Assembly (NCBI RefSeq): GCF_000383415.1 | Contig: NZ_KB911259.1 | Coordinates: 337,007 to 401,006, forward strand | Length of the DNA stretch: 64,000 nt | Source of the DNA: Hyphomicrobium zavarzinii ATCC 27496 | GTDB taxonomy: Bacteria > Pseudomonadota > Alphaproteobacteria > Rhizobiales > Hyphomicrobiaceae | Direction: 5' to 3' | In this document: one piece after another, positions 42,408 to 51,873 of the stretch | How the letters are laid out: each line of letters starts with the position of its first letter | Numbering within the stretch: position 1 is the first letter of the stretch | The notes under the pieces: generated by a model | What the model was told of the DNA's origin: nothing | The model's database searches: none | What the model saw: only the letters and a program-made list of their open reading frames with translations | Made by a program: the position numbers and the translations under genes

Positions 42408-43763
42408 TTAGGCGGCGCGGCTGCTTCCCATCACACTCTCGGCCGTTTTGCGAAGCTCGGCCGCTTGTGAGCCAAGCCGCTTTGCCGCCGCCAGCATCTG
42501 GGAGGCCGCCGACCCGGTCGAAGCCGCGGACGTGGAGAGCCCTATTGCATTCGAAGCGACGTCCGACGTCCCTTGCGCCGCTTCCTGAACGTTGCGAGCG
42601 ATCTCTGTGGTTGCAGCGCCCTGCTCTTCCACGGCGGACGCGATCGTCGTCGCGATCTGATCCATCGATTTGATGATGCTGCCGATATTTCCGATGGATC
42701 CCACGGCATCCGCCGTCGACCCCTGGATCGCGTTGATCTGCGCTCCAATCTCTGCGGTTGCCTTAGCCGTCTGATTGGCCAGAGACTTCACTTCCTGCGC
42801 GACGACTGCGAACCCCTTGCCGGCCTCGCCAGCCCGCGCGGCCTCGATGGTGGCATTGAGCGCGAGAAGGTTAGTCTGCCGCGCGATGTTGCTGATCAGC
42901 TCGACGACATCGCCAATTTTCTGAGACGCCTGGGATAGAGCGCGCACCTTTTCCGAGGTCTCGTCGGCCGTCATCACCGCACGTCCCGCGATTTCCGTCG
43001 AGCCCGCCACCTGCCGCGAGATTTCCTTGACGGAAGCGGACAACTGGTCGGCCGCGGCTGCCACCGTGCGCACGTTGGCCGAAGCCTGCTCTGCGGCCGT
43101 CGCGACGGCCGACGTCTGATCCGTGGCCGAGCGCGCCGATGACGCGACGGACTCGGCCGCCCCTTCGAGCTCGTTCGCCGTATGCGCCACCGAGGTCGCC
43201 ATGGAAACCACGGCGCCGGCGAGCGTGCTCAGCTCGCGCCGCCCCGCTTCGAGGTAGACCGCGATCGCGAGATCCATGTCGAGCATCGCGGCTTTGATGA
43301 CCGCACTTTGGAGAGCGAAGCGCTTGTCCTGCACAGGCGCCGCCTTGGCCTTCCAGTCCAGCGCTCCCTGGCTCGCCCGCGCCTGCGGCATGCGAAGCAT
43401 GATCGCTTCCAACAACCCATTTACCAGCGCGTTGTAGCCGCCGATGTACCACCGCGGATCAAGACCGATACGATGGTGCGTTTCGCCGATACGCTTGATG
43501 GACGCCTCATAAACGCCGTCGAAGTTTCCATCGAGGATCGTCTGCCAGTGCCTCAACTGCGCGTTCTTCGCGCCCGTCATGAGGTCCCGCGTCTTGAAGA
43601 AGGCCGCGGTCTCGGGAAATTTCGCAAGATGCGTGTAGAAGACGTCCAGCACGCCGGGCAGCTCCCGCGATAGAAATTCCTTGTTCTCCCGGAGCAGGCG
43701 CCGCGCCTCCTCGTCGATCTGATTGAACGAGAGTCGCGCTGTCATCGAAGCGTCGGCGGTCAT
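42408..43763 (-). CDS. Globin-coupled methyl-accepting chemotaxis protein (HemAT-like aerotaxis sensor)
   Basis: 451 residues, cytoplasmic, no membrane helix. The N-terminal protoglobin domain (about 8-165) contains [16 protein letters not shown], with the proximal heme histidine (His96 or His97). The C-terminal methyl-accepting domain has the conserved hairpin around [20 protein letters not shown]. Such proteins sense O2 through heme and signal to CheA. The ATG at 43763 follows a purine-rich site; further in-frame starts upstream add no domain. No other chemotaxis gene is in the window. Confidence 0.88.
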   Translation of the reverse strand: MTADASMTARLSFNQIDEEARRLLRENKEFLSRELPGVLDVFYTHLAKFPETAAFFKTRDLMTGAKNAQLRHWQTILDGNFDGVYEASIKRIGETHHRIGLDPRWYIGGYNALVNGLLEAIMLRMPQARASQGALDWKAKAAPVQDKRFALQSAVIKAAMLDMDLAIAVYLEAGRRELSTLAGAVVSMATSVAHTANELEGAAESVASSARSATDQTSAVATAAEQASANVRTVAAAADQLSASVKEISRQVAGSTEIAGRAVMTADETSEKVRALSQASQKIGDVVELISNIARQTNLLALNATIEAARAGEAGKGFAVVAQEVKSLANQTAKATAEIGAQINAIQGSTADAVGSIGNIGSIIKSMDQIATTIASAVEEQGAATTEIARNVQEAAQGTSDVASNAIGLSTSAASTGSAASQMLAAAKRLGSQAAELRKTAESVMGSSRAA

Positions 43764-44223
43764 GATCTGTCTCTTTTTCCTCGAGAGCTGGAGCGGCATG
43801 GTTACGTCCGGAGATGTCGGGATCCCCATCCCCCTGCGCACACAAACAGCGCAGTTAAAAACACAACGTAGATAATTTAATGAAAAACGCGGGATCCTAT
43901 ATAAAATAACAAACACAGGTCATTTACATCCCCATTTCCGTACAAATTCGACTGAGTCGGACTCGCGCACAAGAGGCCACGATGCAACGGCGCCTTCTCC
44001 GCACGACGCTCATTTCATCACTTGAGAACTCGGAATTTCAACGGGGAAAGAACAGAACAACCGCAGCGGATGCGTTGCGCTTCGACGCAGCAATGCCGCA
44101 TGACAAAGCGCACGCCGGCCATTGTTTCAAGAAATACGCTCCGTAGCTTTCAACAAGCTTACAAAGCTAAGCCGTACAAAAATAACAAACGCAACAGGTA
44201 GAAATACGCGCGACGCCTTTCAA
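43764..44223 (-). promoter_or_regulatory. AT-rich upstream region of the chemoreceptor gene
   Basis: 460 bases without a gene. The 100 bases next to the start are A+T-rich. TAGCTTT (44144-44150) and AAAGCTA (44163-44169) form an inverted repeat with a central AAGCTT; it lies 57-80 bases after the hemN stop. No exact FNR-type box was seen here. Confidence 0.35.
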
Positions 44224-45567
44224 TTAGACAGCGAGGGCATGGCGGCGCTGCTTTACCTCCGCTGAAAGGTAGGGATCGAAACGGGCGCAAACCATGCGGA
44301 CGAAAGGCCGTCCTTTCTCGGTGACCCGCAGCCCATCTTCGTGAAGATCCACAAAGGCGTCAGCATCATTCCGCGCCAAATCCTCGGCCTCACGGCGAAG
44401 CTGCTCGACACCCGCTCCAAAGCGGCGTGCGAGATCCGGCCAGGAAACGGAAAACTCACACATGAGCTGCTCGATGAGGGACGCGCGCATCTCATCGTCC
44501 CCATGCATCGCATGTCCGCGTGCCGTTGCGAGCCCGTCCGTACCCACGCGGCGCCCGTAGTCATCCACCGCGACCGCGTTCTGCGCGAAGCCCTGCGGCA
44601 AGCGCGAGATGGCCGAGGCGCCAAACCCGAGCAGGGCATCCGCCTGGTCGGTCGTGTAGCCCTGAAAGTTCCGCGCGAGACGGCCGGTCGCGAGATGATC
44701 GCTGGGCCGGGCGAAGTGATCGATGCCGAGTTGCGCATAGCCTGCATCGGTCAAGTGGCGGGCGATGAGCTGCGCTTGCGCGAAGCGCTCGACCGGCCCC
44801 GGCAGAGTGCTCTCGTCAATCAGCCGCTGATGCTTCAGCCGATCAGGGAGATGCGCATACCCGAACACGGCGACGCGGTCGGGGGCAAGCTCCAGAACCT
44901 GCACCAGCGTCCGCGAAGCGCTCTCTTCGGTCTGGCGCGGCAAGCCGTAGACGAGATCGACGTTGATGGAACGAATGCCGCGCTCCCGGAACAGCCCAAC
45001 GGCCTTGCTCGTGGTCTCGAAGCTCTGCATCCGCCCGATGGAACGCTGAACCGCCATATCGAAGTCCTGAACACCGATCGAGACACGGTTGACGCCGATC
45101 TCCGCGAACGCGTCCGCCTGCTCCTCGCTGAGCAGGCGCGGATCGATCTCCACCGCGAACTCGGCCGTCGGCGCAAACGAGAACTGGCCGCGCATCAAGG
45201 TTCCGAGGCGGCGGATGTCGGCCGGTTTCAGAATATCCGGCGAGCCGCCTCCCCAATGGATATGGGTGACGCGATGCCCGGGTGGCACGAGCGCGGCCGC
45301 CGCCTCGATCTCCGCGAAAAGGGGGGCGAGATAGTCGCCGACCGGCGCGTAGCGCTGCGTTGCCTTGGTGCTGCACCCGCAATACCAGCAAAGCTCGCGG
45401 CAATAGGGAATGTGCACATAGAGCGAGAGCGCGGCATCCTGCGGCAGCTCCCCGAGCCACCGGCGGTAGTCCTCCGCCGTCACCGCCGCCGAGAAGTGAT
45501 TGGCGGTGGGATAGCTCGTGTAGCGCGGCACCGGGGCAGCGTAGCGTTTGATGAGATCAGGCGTCAT
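44224..45567 (-). CDS. hemN: HemN, oxygen-independent coproporphyrinogen III oxidase
   Basis: 447 residues. The radical SAM motif C-x3-C-x2-C is at YCRELCWYCGC (Cys56, Cys60, Cys63, followed by Cys65 as in HemN). Also seen: HWGGGSPDIL near residue 110 and LIKRYAAPVPRYTSYPTANH at the N-terminus, both family hallmarks. It converts coproporphyrinogen III to protoporphyrinogen IX without O2, so heme can be made for cbb3 at low oxygen. ATG at 45567 chosen for the family start. An FNR-like box lies about 84 bases upstream. Confidence 0.93.
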   Translation of the reverse strand: MTPDLIKRYAAPVPRYTSYPTANHFSAAVTAEDYRRWLGELPQDAALSLYVHIPYCRELCWYCGCSTKATQRYAPVGDYLAPLFAEIEAAAALVPPGHRVTHIHWGGGSPDILKPADIRRLGTLMRGQFSFAPTAEFAVEIDPRLLSEEQADAFAEIGVNRVSIGVQDFDMAVQRSIGRMQSFETTSKAVGLFRERGIRSINVDLVYGLPRQTEESASRTLVQVLELAPDRVAVFGYAHLPDRLKHQRLIDESTLPGPVERFAQAQLIARHLTDAGYAQLGIDHFARPSDHLATGRLARNFQGYTTDQADALLGFGASAISRLPQGFAQNAVAVDDYGRRVGTDGLATARGHAMHGDDEMRASLIEQLMCEFSVSWPDLARRFGAGVEQLRREAEDLARNDADAFVDLHEDGLRVTEKGRPFVRMVCARFDPYLSAEVKQRRHALAV

Positions 45568-45643
45568 AAGCGGCCTCGTCGAGACTCCCCGCCGAAGCAA
45601 GCTCCAGCCGTTCTCGAACCTAGCGCCTGATGCGCCCCCGTCC

Positions 45644-45657
45644 TTGCTTTAGATCAA
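45644..45657 (-). promoter_or_regulatory. FNR-like box upstream of hemN
   Basis: On the minus strand TTGATCTAAAGCAA, one base from TTGAT-N4-ATCAA. It is centred about 84 bases upstream of the hemN ATG, almost the same distance as the ccoN box. Confidence 0.55.
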
Positions 45658-45685
45658 ATCTGCCAAGCGGCACGCCGGGCCCGCC

Positions 45686-48600
45686 TCACTCGGCAGGCGA
45701 CGGCGCATCCTCTGCGGCCGCACGCCGCCGCCGCAAACCGAGCCCGGCCAGCCAGCGGCAGACCACGTAGAACACGGGCGTGAACACCAAGCCGAACACC
45801 GTGACGCCGATCATGCCAGCAAACACGGCCGTTCCAAGCGCCTGACGCAGCTCAGCACCCGCGCCCACCGCCCACACCAGCGGCACGACGCCGAGAATGA
45901 AGGCGAGCGACGTCATCAGAATGGGCCGCATTCTGAGCCGTGAGGCTTCCGTTGCGGCAGCGAACCGGTTCTTCCCCTGGCCTTCGAGCTGGTGCGCGAA
46001 CTCCACGATCAGGATAGCGTTCTTCGCGGCAAGGCCGATCAGAACGATGAAACCGACCTGCGTGAGAATGTTGTTGTCCTGCCCCCTGAGGATAACGCCC
46101 GTAATTGACGCGATGAGGCTCATGGGCACGATCAGGATGACGGCCAGCGGCAGCATCAGGCTCTCGAACTGCGCCGCCAGCACCAGGAACACGAACACGA
46201 CGCCGAGCGCGAACGCGAAGGCCGCGGTGTTTCCGGCCCGGATCTGCTGGAACGCGAGCTCCGTCCACTCGTAGCTGAAGCCTTGGGGTAGCGTCTCCGC
46301 CGCGATCTTCTCCATGAGATCGATGGCCTGGCCTTGCGAATAGCCGGGAGCCGCCGAGCCGTCGAGCTCGGCCGCCGGATAAAGGTTGTAGCGGGGAACG
46401 CGAGACGGGCCGGAAATGTCCTGAACCGTCGTGAAGGTGCCGAGGGGCACAGCATCGCCCGCCGAGTTCCTCACACGGATATTCAGGATGTCCTTGGCGT
46501 TCGTCCGAAAATCGCTGTCCGCCTGCGCGGTGACACGGAAGGTGCGCCCCAGCAGGTTGAAGTCGTTGACGTAGGCGGAGCCAAGATAGGTCTGGAGCGC
46601 CGTGAACACGTCCGTGACGTTGACGCCGAGCATCTGCGCCTTGTCGCGGTCGATGTCGAGGTAGAGCTGCGGCGTGGAATTCTCGAACATCGAGAACACC
46701 TGCTGCAGCCCCGGCGTCTGGTTCGCCCTCTGCATCATGGCGCCGACGGCCTGCTGGAGCGCGGCGGGACCTGCCCCGTTGCGATCCTGGATCATCATGC
46801 GGAAACCGCCCGCGCTGCCGATACCGCGCACGGGCGGCGGCGCGACGACGAGCACCATCGCGTCCTGGATGGTCGAGAACTTCGCGAGCAAGGCCTTCTG
46901 GATCGCCTGCGCCGACTGGTTGGGATCACGCGCGCGCTCGTCGAACGGCTTGAGCACGACGAACACCGCGCCCGCGTTTGGCGCGTTGGTGCGCGTCGCA
47001 CCCGAGAAGCCAACGATGTTGACCGCATGCGCAACGCCCGGAACCTCGAGCGCGAGCTCGACCGCGCGCCGGTTCACCTCGTCGGTACGCGCCAGCGACG
47101 CGGCGGGGGGAAGCTGCGTCACGGTGATCAGGTAGCCGCCGTCGAGCGCTGGAATGAAGCCCACGGGCGTCTTGCGGAACTCGTTCATGCCGAACGCAAT
47201 GATGCCCGCGTAGACCACCAGCATGACGACGGCGAGCCGCACCAGCCTTGCGACGACCCACGAATAGCCGCTCGACAGCTTGTCGAAGCTCCAGTTGAAC
47301 GCACGGAAGAACGCATTGATGGGGCGCATCAGCAGGCTCTGCTTCTGATGGCCATGCGCGTGCGGCTTGAGCAACAGCGCGCAGAGCGCCGGCGAAAGCG
47401 TGAGCGAGACGATCAGCGAGATTACCGTTGCGCCCGCAATGGTGAGAGCGAACTGGCGATAGAACTGGCCCGAGATGCCCGTGATGAAGGCCGACGGCAC
47501 GAACACCGCCGACAACACCAGCGCGATGGCGATCAGCGCAGCGCCCACTTCCTCCATCGTGCGATAGGCGGCCTCGCGCGGGCTCATCCCGTTCGCCATG
47601 TTGCGCTCGACGTTCTCCACCACGACGATGGCGTCGTCGACCACGATGCCGATCGCGAGCACAAGGCCGAACAGCGACAGGTTGTTGAGCGAGAAGCCGA
47701 ACGCCGCGAGCAGGAAGAACGTGCCGATCAGCGACACCGGGATCGCCACGATCGGGATGATCGCCGCACGCCACGTCTGCAGGAACAGGATCACGACGAG
47801 CACCACGAGCACCACCGCCTCGAGGATGGTGTGCACCACCGCATCGACGGACTGCTGGATGAACTCGGTCGGATTGTAGATGATCGCGTACTCGAGCCCG
47901 GCGGGGAAGCTCTTCGACAGCTCCGCCATCGTCTGCTTGATCTTCTCCGCCGTCGCGATCGCATTCGATCCCGGGAGCTGGAACACGCCGAGACCCGTGG
48001 CGGGCACTTTGTCGAGATAGGAGTTGAGCCCGTAGTCGAGGGCCGCCAGCTCCACCCGCGCCACGTCCTTCAGGCGCACCACGGCCGAGCCCGACTGCTT
48101 CACGACAATCTGGGAGAACTGATCGGGGTCGGCTAAGCGCCCCTGCGTTTGAACCGAGACCTGGAAAGCCCCTGGCTGCGCCAACGGCGGCTGGTTGAGA
48201 ATGCCCGCTGCGACCTGCACGTTCTGCCGTTGCAGCGCCTGAACCACGTCGTTGGCGGTCAGGGCGAGAGATTGCAGACGATCTGGATCGAGCCAGACGC
48301 GCATGGAGTAGTCGCGGCTGCCGAACACCGTGATCGAGCCGACGCCCTCGATGCGGCTCAGCACATCCACGACGTTGACGCTCGCATAGTTGGAAATGAA
48401 GAGCGTGTCGCGCGATTGATCCGGCGAAAGCAGATGCACGACCATCATCAGGTCGGGCGAAGCCTTCGCGACGGTGACGCCGATGTTGCGCACATCAGCC
48501 GGCAAGCGCGGCTGCGCGATCGCCACACGGTTCTGCACCTGCACCTGCGCGGTATCGAGGTTGGTGCCGAGATCGAACGTGACCGAAATCGAGAAGCGCC

Positions 48601-48862
48601 CATCCACCGTGGAGTTGGACGAGATATAGAGCATGTGCTCCACACCGTTGATCTGCTGCTCGAGCGGCGCCACCACGGTAGAGGCCACCACCTCCGCGCT
48701 CGCGCCCGGATACTGCCCAGTCACGTTCACGACCGGCGGCGCGATGTCCGGATACTGCGCGATCGGGAGCCGCCCCAGCGCGACCGCACCGATAATCACG
48801 AACACGATCGAGATCACGCCCGCAAAAATCGGCCGGTCGATGAAAAAGTGCGAAATGCGCAT
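45686..48862 (-). CDS. RND (HAE1-type) efflux pump inner-membrane transporter
   Basis: 1058 residues, the length of AcrB/MexF transporters. N-terminal signature ISHFFIDRPIFAGVISIVFV, two large periplasmic loops and twelve membrane helices. Charged proton-relay residues appear in IGIVVDDAIVVVENVERNMA, and LIGLAAKNAILIVEFAHQLE is typical of the second half. It works with the membrane fusion protein encoded upstream; no outer-membrane TolC-type gene is adjacent. It lies downstream of twin TetR operators. Confidence 0.93.
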   Translation of the reverse strand: MRISHFFIDRPIFAGVISIVFVIIGAVALGRLPIAQYPDIAPPVVNVTGQYPGASAEVVASTVVAPLEQQINGVEHMLYISSNSTVDGRFSISVTFDLGTNLDTAQVQVQNRVAIAQPRLPADVRNIGVTVAKASPDLMMVVHLLSPDQSRDTLFISNYASVNVVDVLSRIEGVGSITVFGSRDYSMRVWLDPDRLQSLALTANDVVQALQRQNVQVAAGILNQPPLAQPGAFQVSVQTQGRLADPDQFSQIVVKQSGSAVVRLKDVARVELAALDYGLNSYLDKVPATGLGVFQLPGSNAIATAEKIKQTMAELSKSFPAGLEYAIIYNPTEFIQQSVDAVVHTILEAVVLVVLVVILFLQTWRAAIIPIVAIPVSLIGTFFLLAAFGFSLNNLSLFGLVLAIGIVVDDAIVVVENVERNMANGMSPREAAYRTMEEVGAALIAIALVLSAVFVPSAFITGISGQFYRQFALTIAGATVISLIVSLTLSPALCALLLKPHAHGHQKQSLLMRPINAFFRAFNWSFDKLSSGYSWVVARLVRLAVVMLVVYAGIIAFGMNEFRKTPVGFIPALDGGYLITVTQLPPAASLARTDEVNRRAVELALEVPGVAHAVNIVGFSGATRTNAPNAGAVFVVLKPFDERARDPNQSAQAIQKALLAKFSTIQDAMVLVVAPPPVRGIGSAGGFRMMIQDRNGAGPAALQQAVGAMMQRANQTPGLQQVFSMFENSTPQLYLDIDRDKAQMLGVNVTDVFTALQTYLGSAYVNDFNLLGRTFRVTAQADSDFRTNAKDILNIRVRNSAGDAVPLGTFTTVQDISGPSRVPRYNLYPAAELDGSAAPGYSQGQAIDLMEKIAAETLPQGFSYEWTELAFQQIRAGNTAAFAFALGVVFVFLVLAAQFESLMLPLAVILIVPMSLIASITGVILRGQDNNILTQVGFIVLIGLAAKNAILIVEFAHQLEGQGKNRFAAATEASRLRMRPILMTSLAFILGVVPLVWAVGAGAELRQALGTAVFAGMIGVTVFGLVFTPVFYVVCRWLAGLGLRRRRAAAEDAPSPAE

Positions 48863-48983
48863 GGGAGGTTCCCGCTGCTCGGACTGGAGGCGGCAGGGCG
48901 GAAACGCGCCCGCCGGAGTGAATTAGGTGCGATGCAAAGCCAACGCCCCGTTCCGCAACCGGCGAGATCGCGGGACGGAAGGA

Positions 48984-50177
48984 TCAGTTGGTGCCGACAA
49001 CCGTGCCTTTGCCATCGCCGTTGGAAGCCGTGGCCTGCTGGGGCGAAACCTTGGTGCCCGGCCGCACGCGCATCAGCCCGTTGACCACGACCGTGTCGTC
49101 GGAATCGAGGCCATCCGTGATAACCCGCATGCCGTCGACCACGGATCCCAGCGTCACGTATTTCGGGTTGGCGACATCATCCGGCGAAACCGCATAGACG
49201 AACTTGCGCACCTGCTCCGTGCCGATCGCGCTGTCGGGAACGAGCAACGCCACCGCGGGCTTCGAAACCGCGATCTGGATGCGGCCGAACATGCCGGGTG
49301 TGAGCTTGCCGTCGGGATTCCTGAATTCGGCGCGCCCGCGGATCGTACCCGAGGACCGGTCGATCGCATTGTCGACGAAGTCGATCTTCCCTTCGTGGAC
49401 GAAGTCACGCTCGTCGATCAGTTTGAGCTTCACGGGGAGTGACATGCCCCTGTTGCTCGACGTCGCGGCCGCTTCGGTCGCAGCGCGCAGGTAGCGAAGG
49501 TAGGACGCCTCATCCATCGTGAACTCGAACCGGATCGGGTCGACGGACACCACGGTGGCCAGCAGCGTCGTGTTGCCCGCGGTCCCGCCGGTCACGAGGT
49601 TTCCAACCGACACGCGCCGATCGCCGATACGCCCGGAAATGGGAGCCTTGAGCTCGGTGAACTGCAGATCGAGTTCGGCCTGCCTCTGGGCGGCCTCCTG
49701 CGCTGTGACCGAGGCCTCCGCCACGCGCTTGGCTTGGGTACGCTGGTCGAGCGTCTGCTGCGTGATGGTCGTTCCGCGGATCAGGCTTTCGCCGCGCTTC
49801 AAATCGCTTTCGGCGAACGCGAGGTTGGCCTCGGCCTGCTCGCGCGCGGCCTTGGCCTGCGCCAGCGCGGCCTCGAACGGGCGACGGTCGATCGTGAACA
49901 GATCGTCGCCTTCCTTGATCATCTGACCGTCGGTGAAATGGATCTTGTCGAGATAGCCCGAGACCCGCGAGCGGACCTCCACGAAGTCGTAAGCCACGAA
50001 CCGGCCCACGTACTCGTCGAAATCGGACACGAGCTTCTTGACTGGCTTGGCAACCGTTACCTTGGGAGCGGGAGGCGCTACCGCCTGGGCGTTGGGCTGC
50101 GACTCGCCGCACCCGGCGAGGAGAAGAGAAAACAGAACGGTGGCCGCGGCGGCGGGGCGAAAACGACGAGGCAACAT
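48984..50177 (-). CDS. RND efflux periplasmic adaptor (membrane fusion protein)
   Basis: 397 residues from the ATG at 50177, a lipoprotein with lipobox LLLAGC near residue 20. Barrel-sandwich (VRSRVSGYLDKIHFTDGQM), long coiled-coil hairpin (residues about 95-160), then beta-barrel and membrane-proximal domains (APISGRIGDRRVSVGNLVTG, LTPGMFGRIQIA). It bridges the RND pump and an outer-membrane channel. The 121-base gap to the pump gene has no other feature. Confidence 0.92.
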   Translation of the reverse strand: MLPRRFRPAAAATVLFSLLLAGCGESQPNAQAVAPPAPKVTVAKPVKKLVSDFDEYVGRFVAYDFVEVRSRVSGYLDKIHFTDGQMIKEGDDLFTIDRRPFEAALAQAKAAREQAEANLAFAESDLKRGESLIRGTTITQQTLDQRTQAKRVAEASVTAQEAAQRQAELDLQFTELKAPISGRIGDRRVSVGNLVTGGTAGNTTLLATVVSVDPIRFEFTMDEASYLRYLRAATEAAATSSNRGMSLPVKLKLIDERDFVHEGKIDFVDNAIDRSSGTIRGRAEFRNPDGKLTPGMFGRIQIAVSKPAVALLVPDSAIGTEQVRKFVYAVSPDDVANPKYVTLGSVVDGMRVITDGLDSDDTVVVNGLMRVRPGTKVSPQQATASNGDGKGTVVGTN

Positions 50178-50334
50178 ATGCCCTCCAGCGCTCAAACGAG
50201 CGTTTCGATCTTGTTTCAGATCAGCGACCGTGGGCAAAACAAATTGCACCATGAGCCGAAATTCCTAGAATCAGACTACGTGCTTTGCGGTGCGGGATTG
50301 ATCCGTTGGCAAAGCTGATCTAAGTATGATAGGC

Positions 50335-50375
50335 GTTACTGACCGGTAACACCCTGCTAGCTACCGATCGGTAAC
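50335..50375. promoter_or_regulatory. Twin TetR-type operators in the efflux divergent region
   Basis: Two 16-base sites share the pattern G(T/C)TAC(T/C)GA(C/T)CGGTAAC: 50335-50350 and 50360-50375. Their centres are 25 bases apart. The second contains the perfect palindrome TACCGATCGGTA. They lie between the leftward adaptor gene and the rightward TetR gene, 17 bases before the latter. Confidence 0.78.
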
Positions 50376-50392
50376 ATGACAGTCAAGGGGCA

Positions 50393-51016
50393 ATGAGCAG
50401 AACGTTGGTCCAGACCCGACAAAATGACGCGGGTGCAACTCCGCCTTCGCTACCTCCGCGAGAGCGGATTATGGCGGTTGCACGTGATCTCTTCTATCGG
50501 CACGGTGTTCATACCGTGGGTGTGGAGCTCATCGCCGAAGCTGCTCAGACTAATAAGATGACGCTCTATCGTCACTTCAAGTCGAAGGACGATCTTGTCG
50601 TCGAGTATGCCCGCCAGCTTGCCGCCGAAGGCGATGCGGTCTGGACGAAGCTCGCCGAGGCGTTTCCCGACAACCCCGAAAAACGCCTCTGCGCCTGGGT
50701 CGACCACGTCGAGGAGATCCTGACCAACCGGTTCGAGCGCGGCTGCGCCCTGGCAAATGCGGCCGTCGAGCTACAGGCTGCCCATCCCGCACGGGCGGTG
50801 ATCGAAGACTACAAGCAGCGCAAGCGCGATCATCTCGTAAGGCTCTTCCAGGATGCCAACTACCGCGATCCCGAGGAGCTTGCGGACGAAGTTTTTCTTC
50901 TATTCGAAGGCGCCCGCATCAGCATCCAGTGCGGAGGCCGAGGCCCCGCCTCTCGCGTCGTAAAAATGCTGCGCGATCTCCTCGCAACGGCTCCGCGTGT
51001 CAGCGAAGGGCCGTGA
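50393..51016 (+). CDS. TetR-family repressor of the RND efflux genes
   Basis: 207 residues. N-terminal helix-turn-helix: RIMAVARDLFYRHGVHTVGV, then IAEAAQTNKMTLYRHFKSKD. The C-terminal ligand domain (residues 85-195) has FERGCALANAAVELQAAHPA, typical of a TetR group with a conserved cysteine. It is divergent from the efflux adaptor with two operator-like sites between, so it most likely represses the pump and itself. The inducer is unknown. Confidence 0.88.
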   Translation: MSRTLVQTRQNDAGATPPSLPPRERIMAVARDLFYRHGVHTVGVELIAEAAQTNKMTLYRHFKSKDDLVVEYARQLAAEGDAVWTKLAEAFPDNPEKRLCAWVDHVEEILTNRFERGCALANAAVELQAAHPARAVIEDYKQRKRDHLVRLFQDANYRDPEELADEVFLLFEGARISIQCGGRGPASRVVKMLRDLLATAPRVSEGP

Positions 51017-51034
51017 CGGCCTCCCGGCAACGGA

Positions 51035-51469
51035 TCACTTCCACAATCCCACCTCTTCCCAAGTGTCCGGCGGAATCTCCTTGCCGAGCTCGTAGGTGAA
51101 CGCGATGGCCTTGAGCTGATCGCTCGAAACCGTGCAGTCGAATTTCAACTGATACCAATGCTTGTTGGAGCGGACGGCAGCTCCCTTCGCGGAGACCACG
51201 TTTCCATCGAACGCAGCGCGCTTGAAGGTGTCCGGCATCAACCGGTCGGCCTGCGACAGACGCTTGTCGCGACGCACCGTATCGAGTCCCTTCACAACAC
51301 AAACCTGGTGAGCACGCTCTTCCGGATCGAGCTTCATCAGCGATTTCTCGAGCGACCCTGCGCGAGCTGCCTCGCATGTGCCAAACGCCGCGACGACCGA
51401 AAGAACGACCACGAACTGCCGCAAAATACTCCCCCTCACCCCAACGCGAAGCCAGAGCCCAAGGAGCAA
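51035..51469 (-). CDS. DUF930-family secreted protein
   Basis: Up to 144 residues. A signal peptide (ILRQFVVVLSVVAAFGTCEA, cleaved near ARAGS) is followed by the DUF930 domain: SLEKSLMKLDPEERAHQVCV, DTVRRDKRLSQADRLMPDTF, then HWYQLKFDCTVS. It is a conserved periplasmic domain of rhizobia-like bacteria with no known activity; two cysteines could form a disulfide. An in-frame GTG at 51439 gives a shorter, more usual signal peptide. An inverted repeat GTAAC-N5-GTTAC lies at 51489-51503. Confidence 0.8.
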   Translation of the reverse strand: MLLGLWLRVGVRGSILRQFVVVLSVVAAFGTCEAARAGSLEKSLMKLDPEERAHQVCVVKGLDTVRRDKRLSQADRLMPDTFKRAAFDGNVVSAKGAAVRSNKHWYQLKFDCTVSSDQLKAIAFTYELGKEIPPDTWEEVGLWK

Positions 51470-51552
51470 GCAAATGTGTCATCATTGCGTAACAGTTTGT
51501 TACGACGCCAACATCTGGTTCGAGCACGGAGGGTGGAGCACAACGCCAAGTG

Positions 51553-51759
51553 TCACCGACGTGGGATCCGATCTTCCAAGCTTTCCCTGAATCCACCGTC
51601 TTCTGCTTGATGTTCGAAGGAGCCTCTGTCCCCCCGGCGCTCGTCCGCCTCCTCGAGAGTGGCGAGCTTATCGATCATCCGCCAGGGCATAGGACGCTGC
51701 ACGATGGCATCGTAATAGCGGCGCAGCTCCCCGCCCAAATGTTTGAGCATCTCCGTCAT
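51553..51759 (-). CDS. Orphan NepR-like small protein
   Basis: 68 residues. The N-terminal part, LGGELRRYYDAIVQRPMPWR followed by MIDKLATLEEADE, follows the NepR pattern (LRxxYxxIVxxPxPxRxxxxLxxLE) closely, while the C-terminal 25 residues are polar. NepR proteins bind EcfG sigma factors. It is a second copy, 40 kb from nepR-ecfG, without an adjacent sigma factor gene. On the minus strand GGAAC-N16-AGTT lies immediately upstream, one base from the EcfG consensus. The first ATG leaves almost no leader; an ATG three codons on is possible. Confidence 0.6.
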   Translation of the reverse strand: MTEMLKHLGGELRRYYDAIVQRPMPWRMIDKLATLEEADERRGDRGSFEHQAEDGGFRESLEDRIPRR

Positions 51760-51767
51760 GGGCCTAG

Positions 51768-51792
51768 AACTTGTGGGAGAGGAGGAGGTTCC
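51768..51792 (-). promoter_or_regulatory. Near-consensus EcfG promoter of the NepR-like gene
   Basis: On the minus strand GGAAC (51792-51788), 16 bases, AGTT (51771-51768); the consensus ends CGTT. The expected transcription start falls only a few bases before the ATG at 51759, so the message would be leaderless or nearly so. Confidence 0.5.
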
Positions 51793-51873
51793 ATGCGTCA
51801 GGGTACACTTTTCCCTGCTCGCACCGTGGGTCCCCTGTCTATATCTCTAGAGTAGACGGGGAAGGACTCACAC

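Noticed and set aside
46334-48136. A 600-codon open frame antisense to the RND transporter gene
   Set aside because: The protein is almost all Arg, His, Glu and Asp with no domain; it is a shadow of the RND gene.
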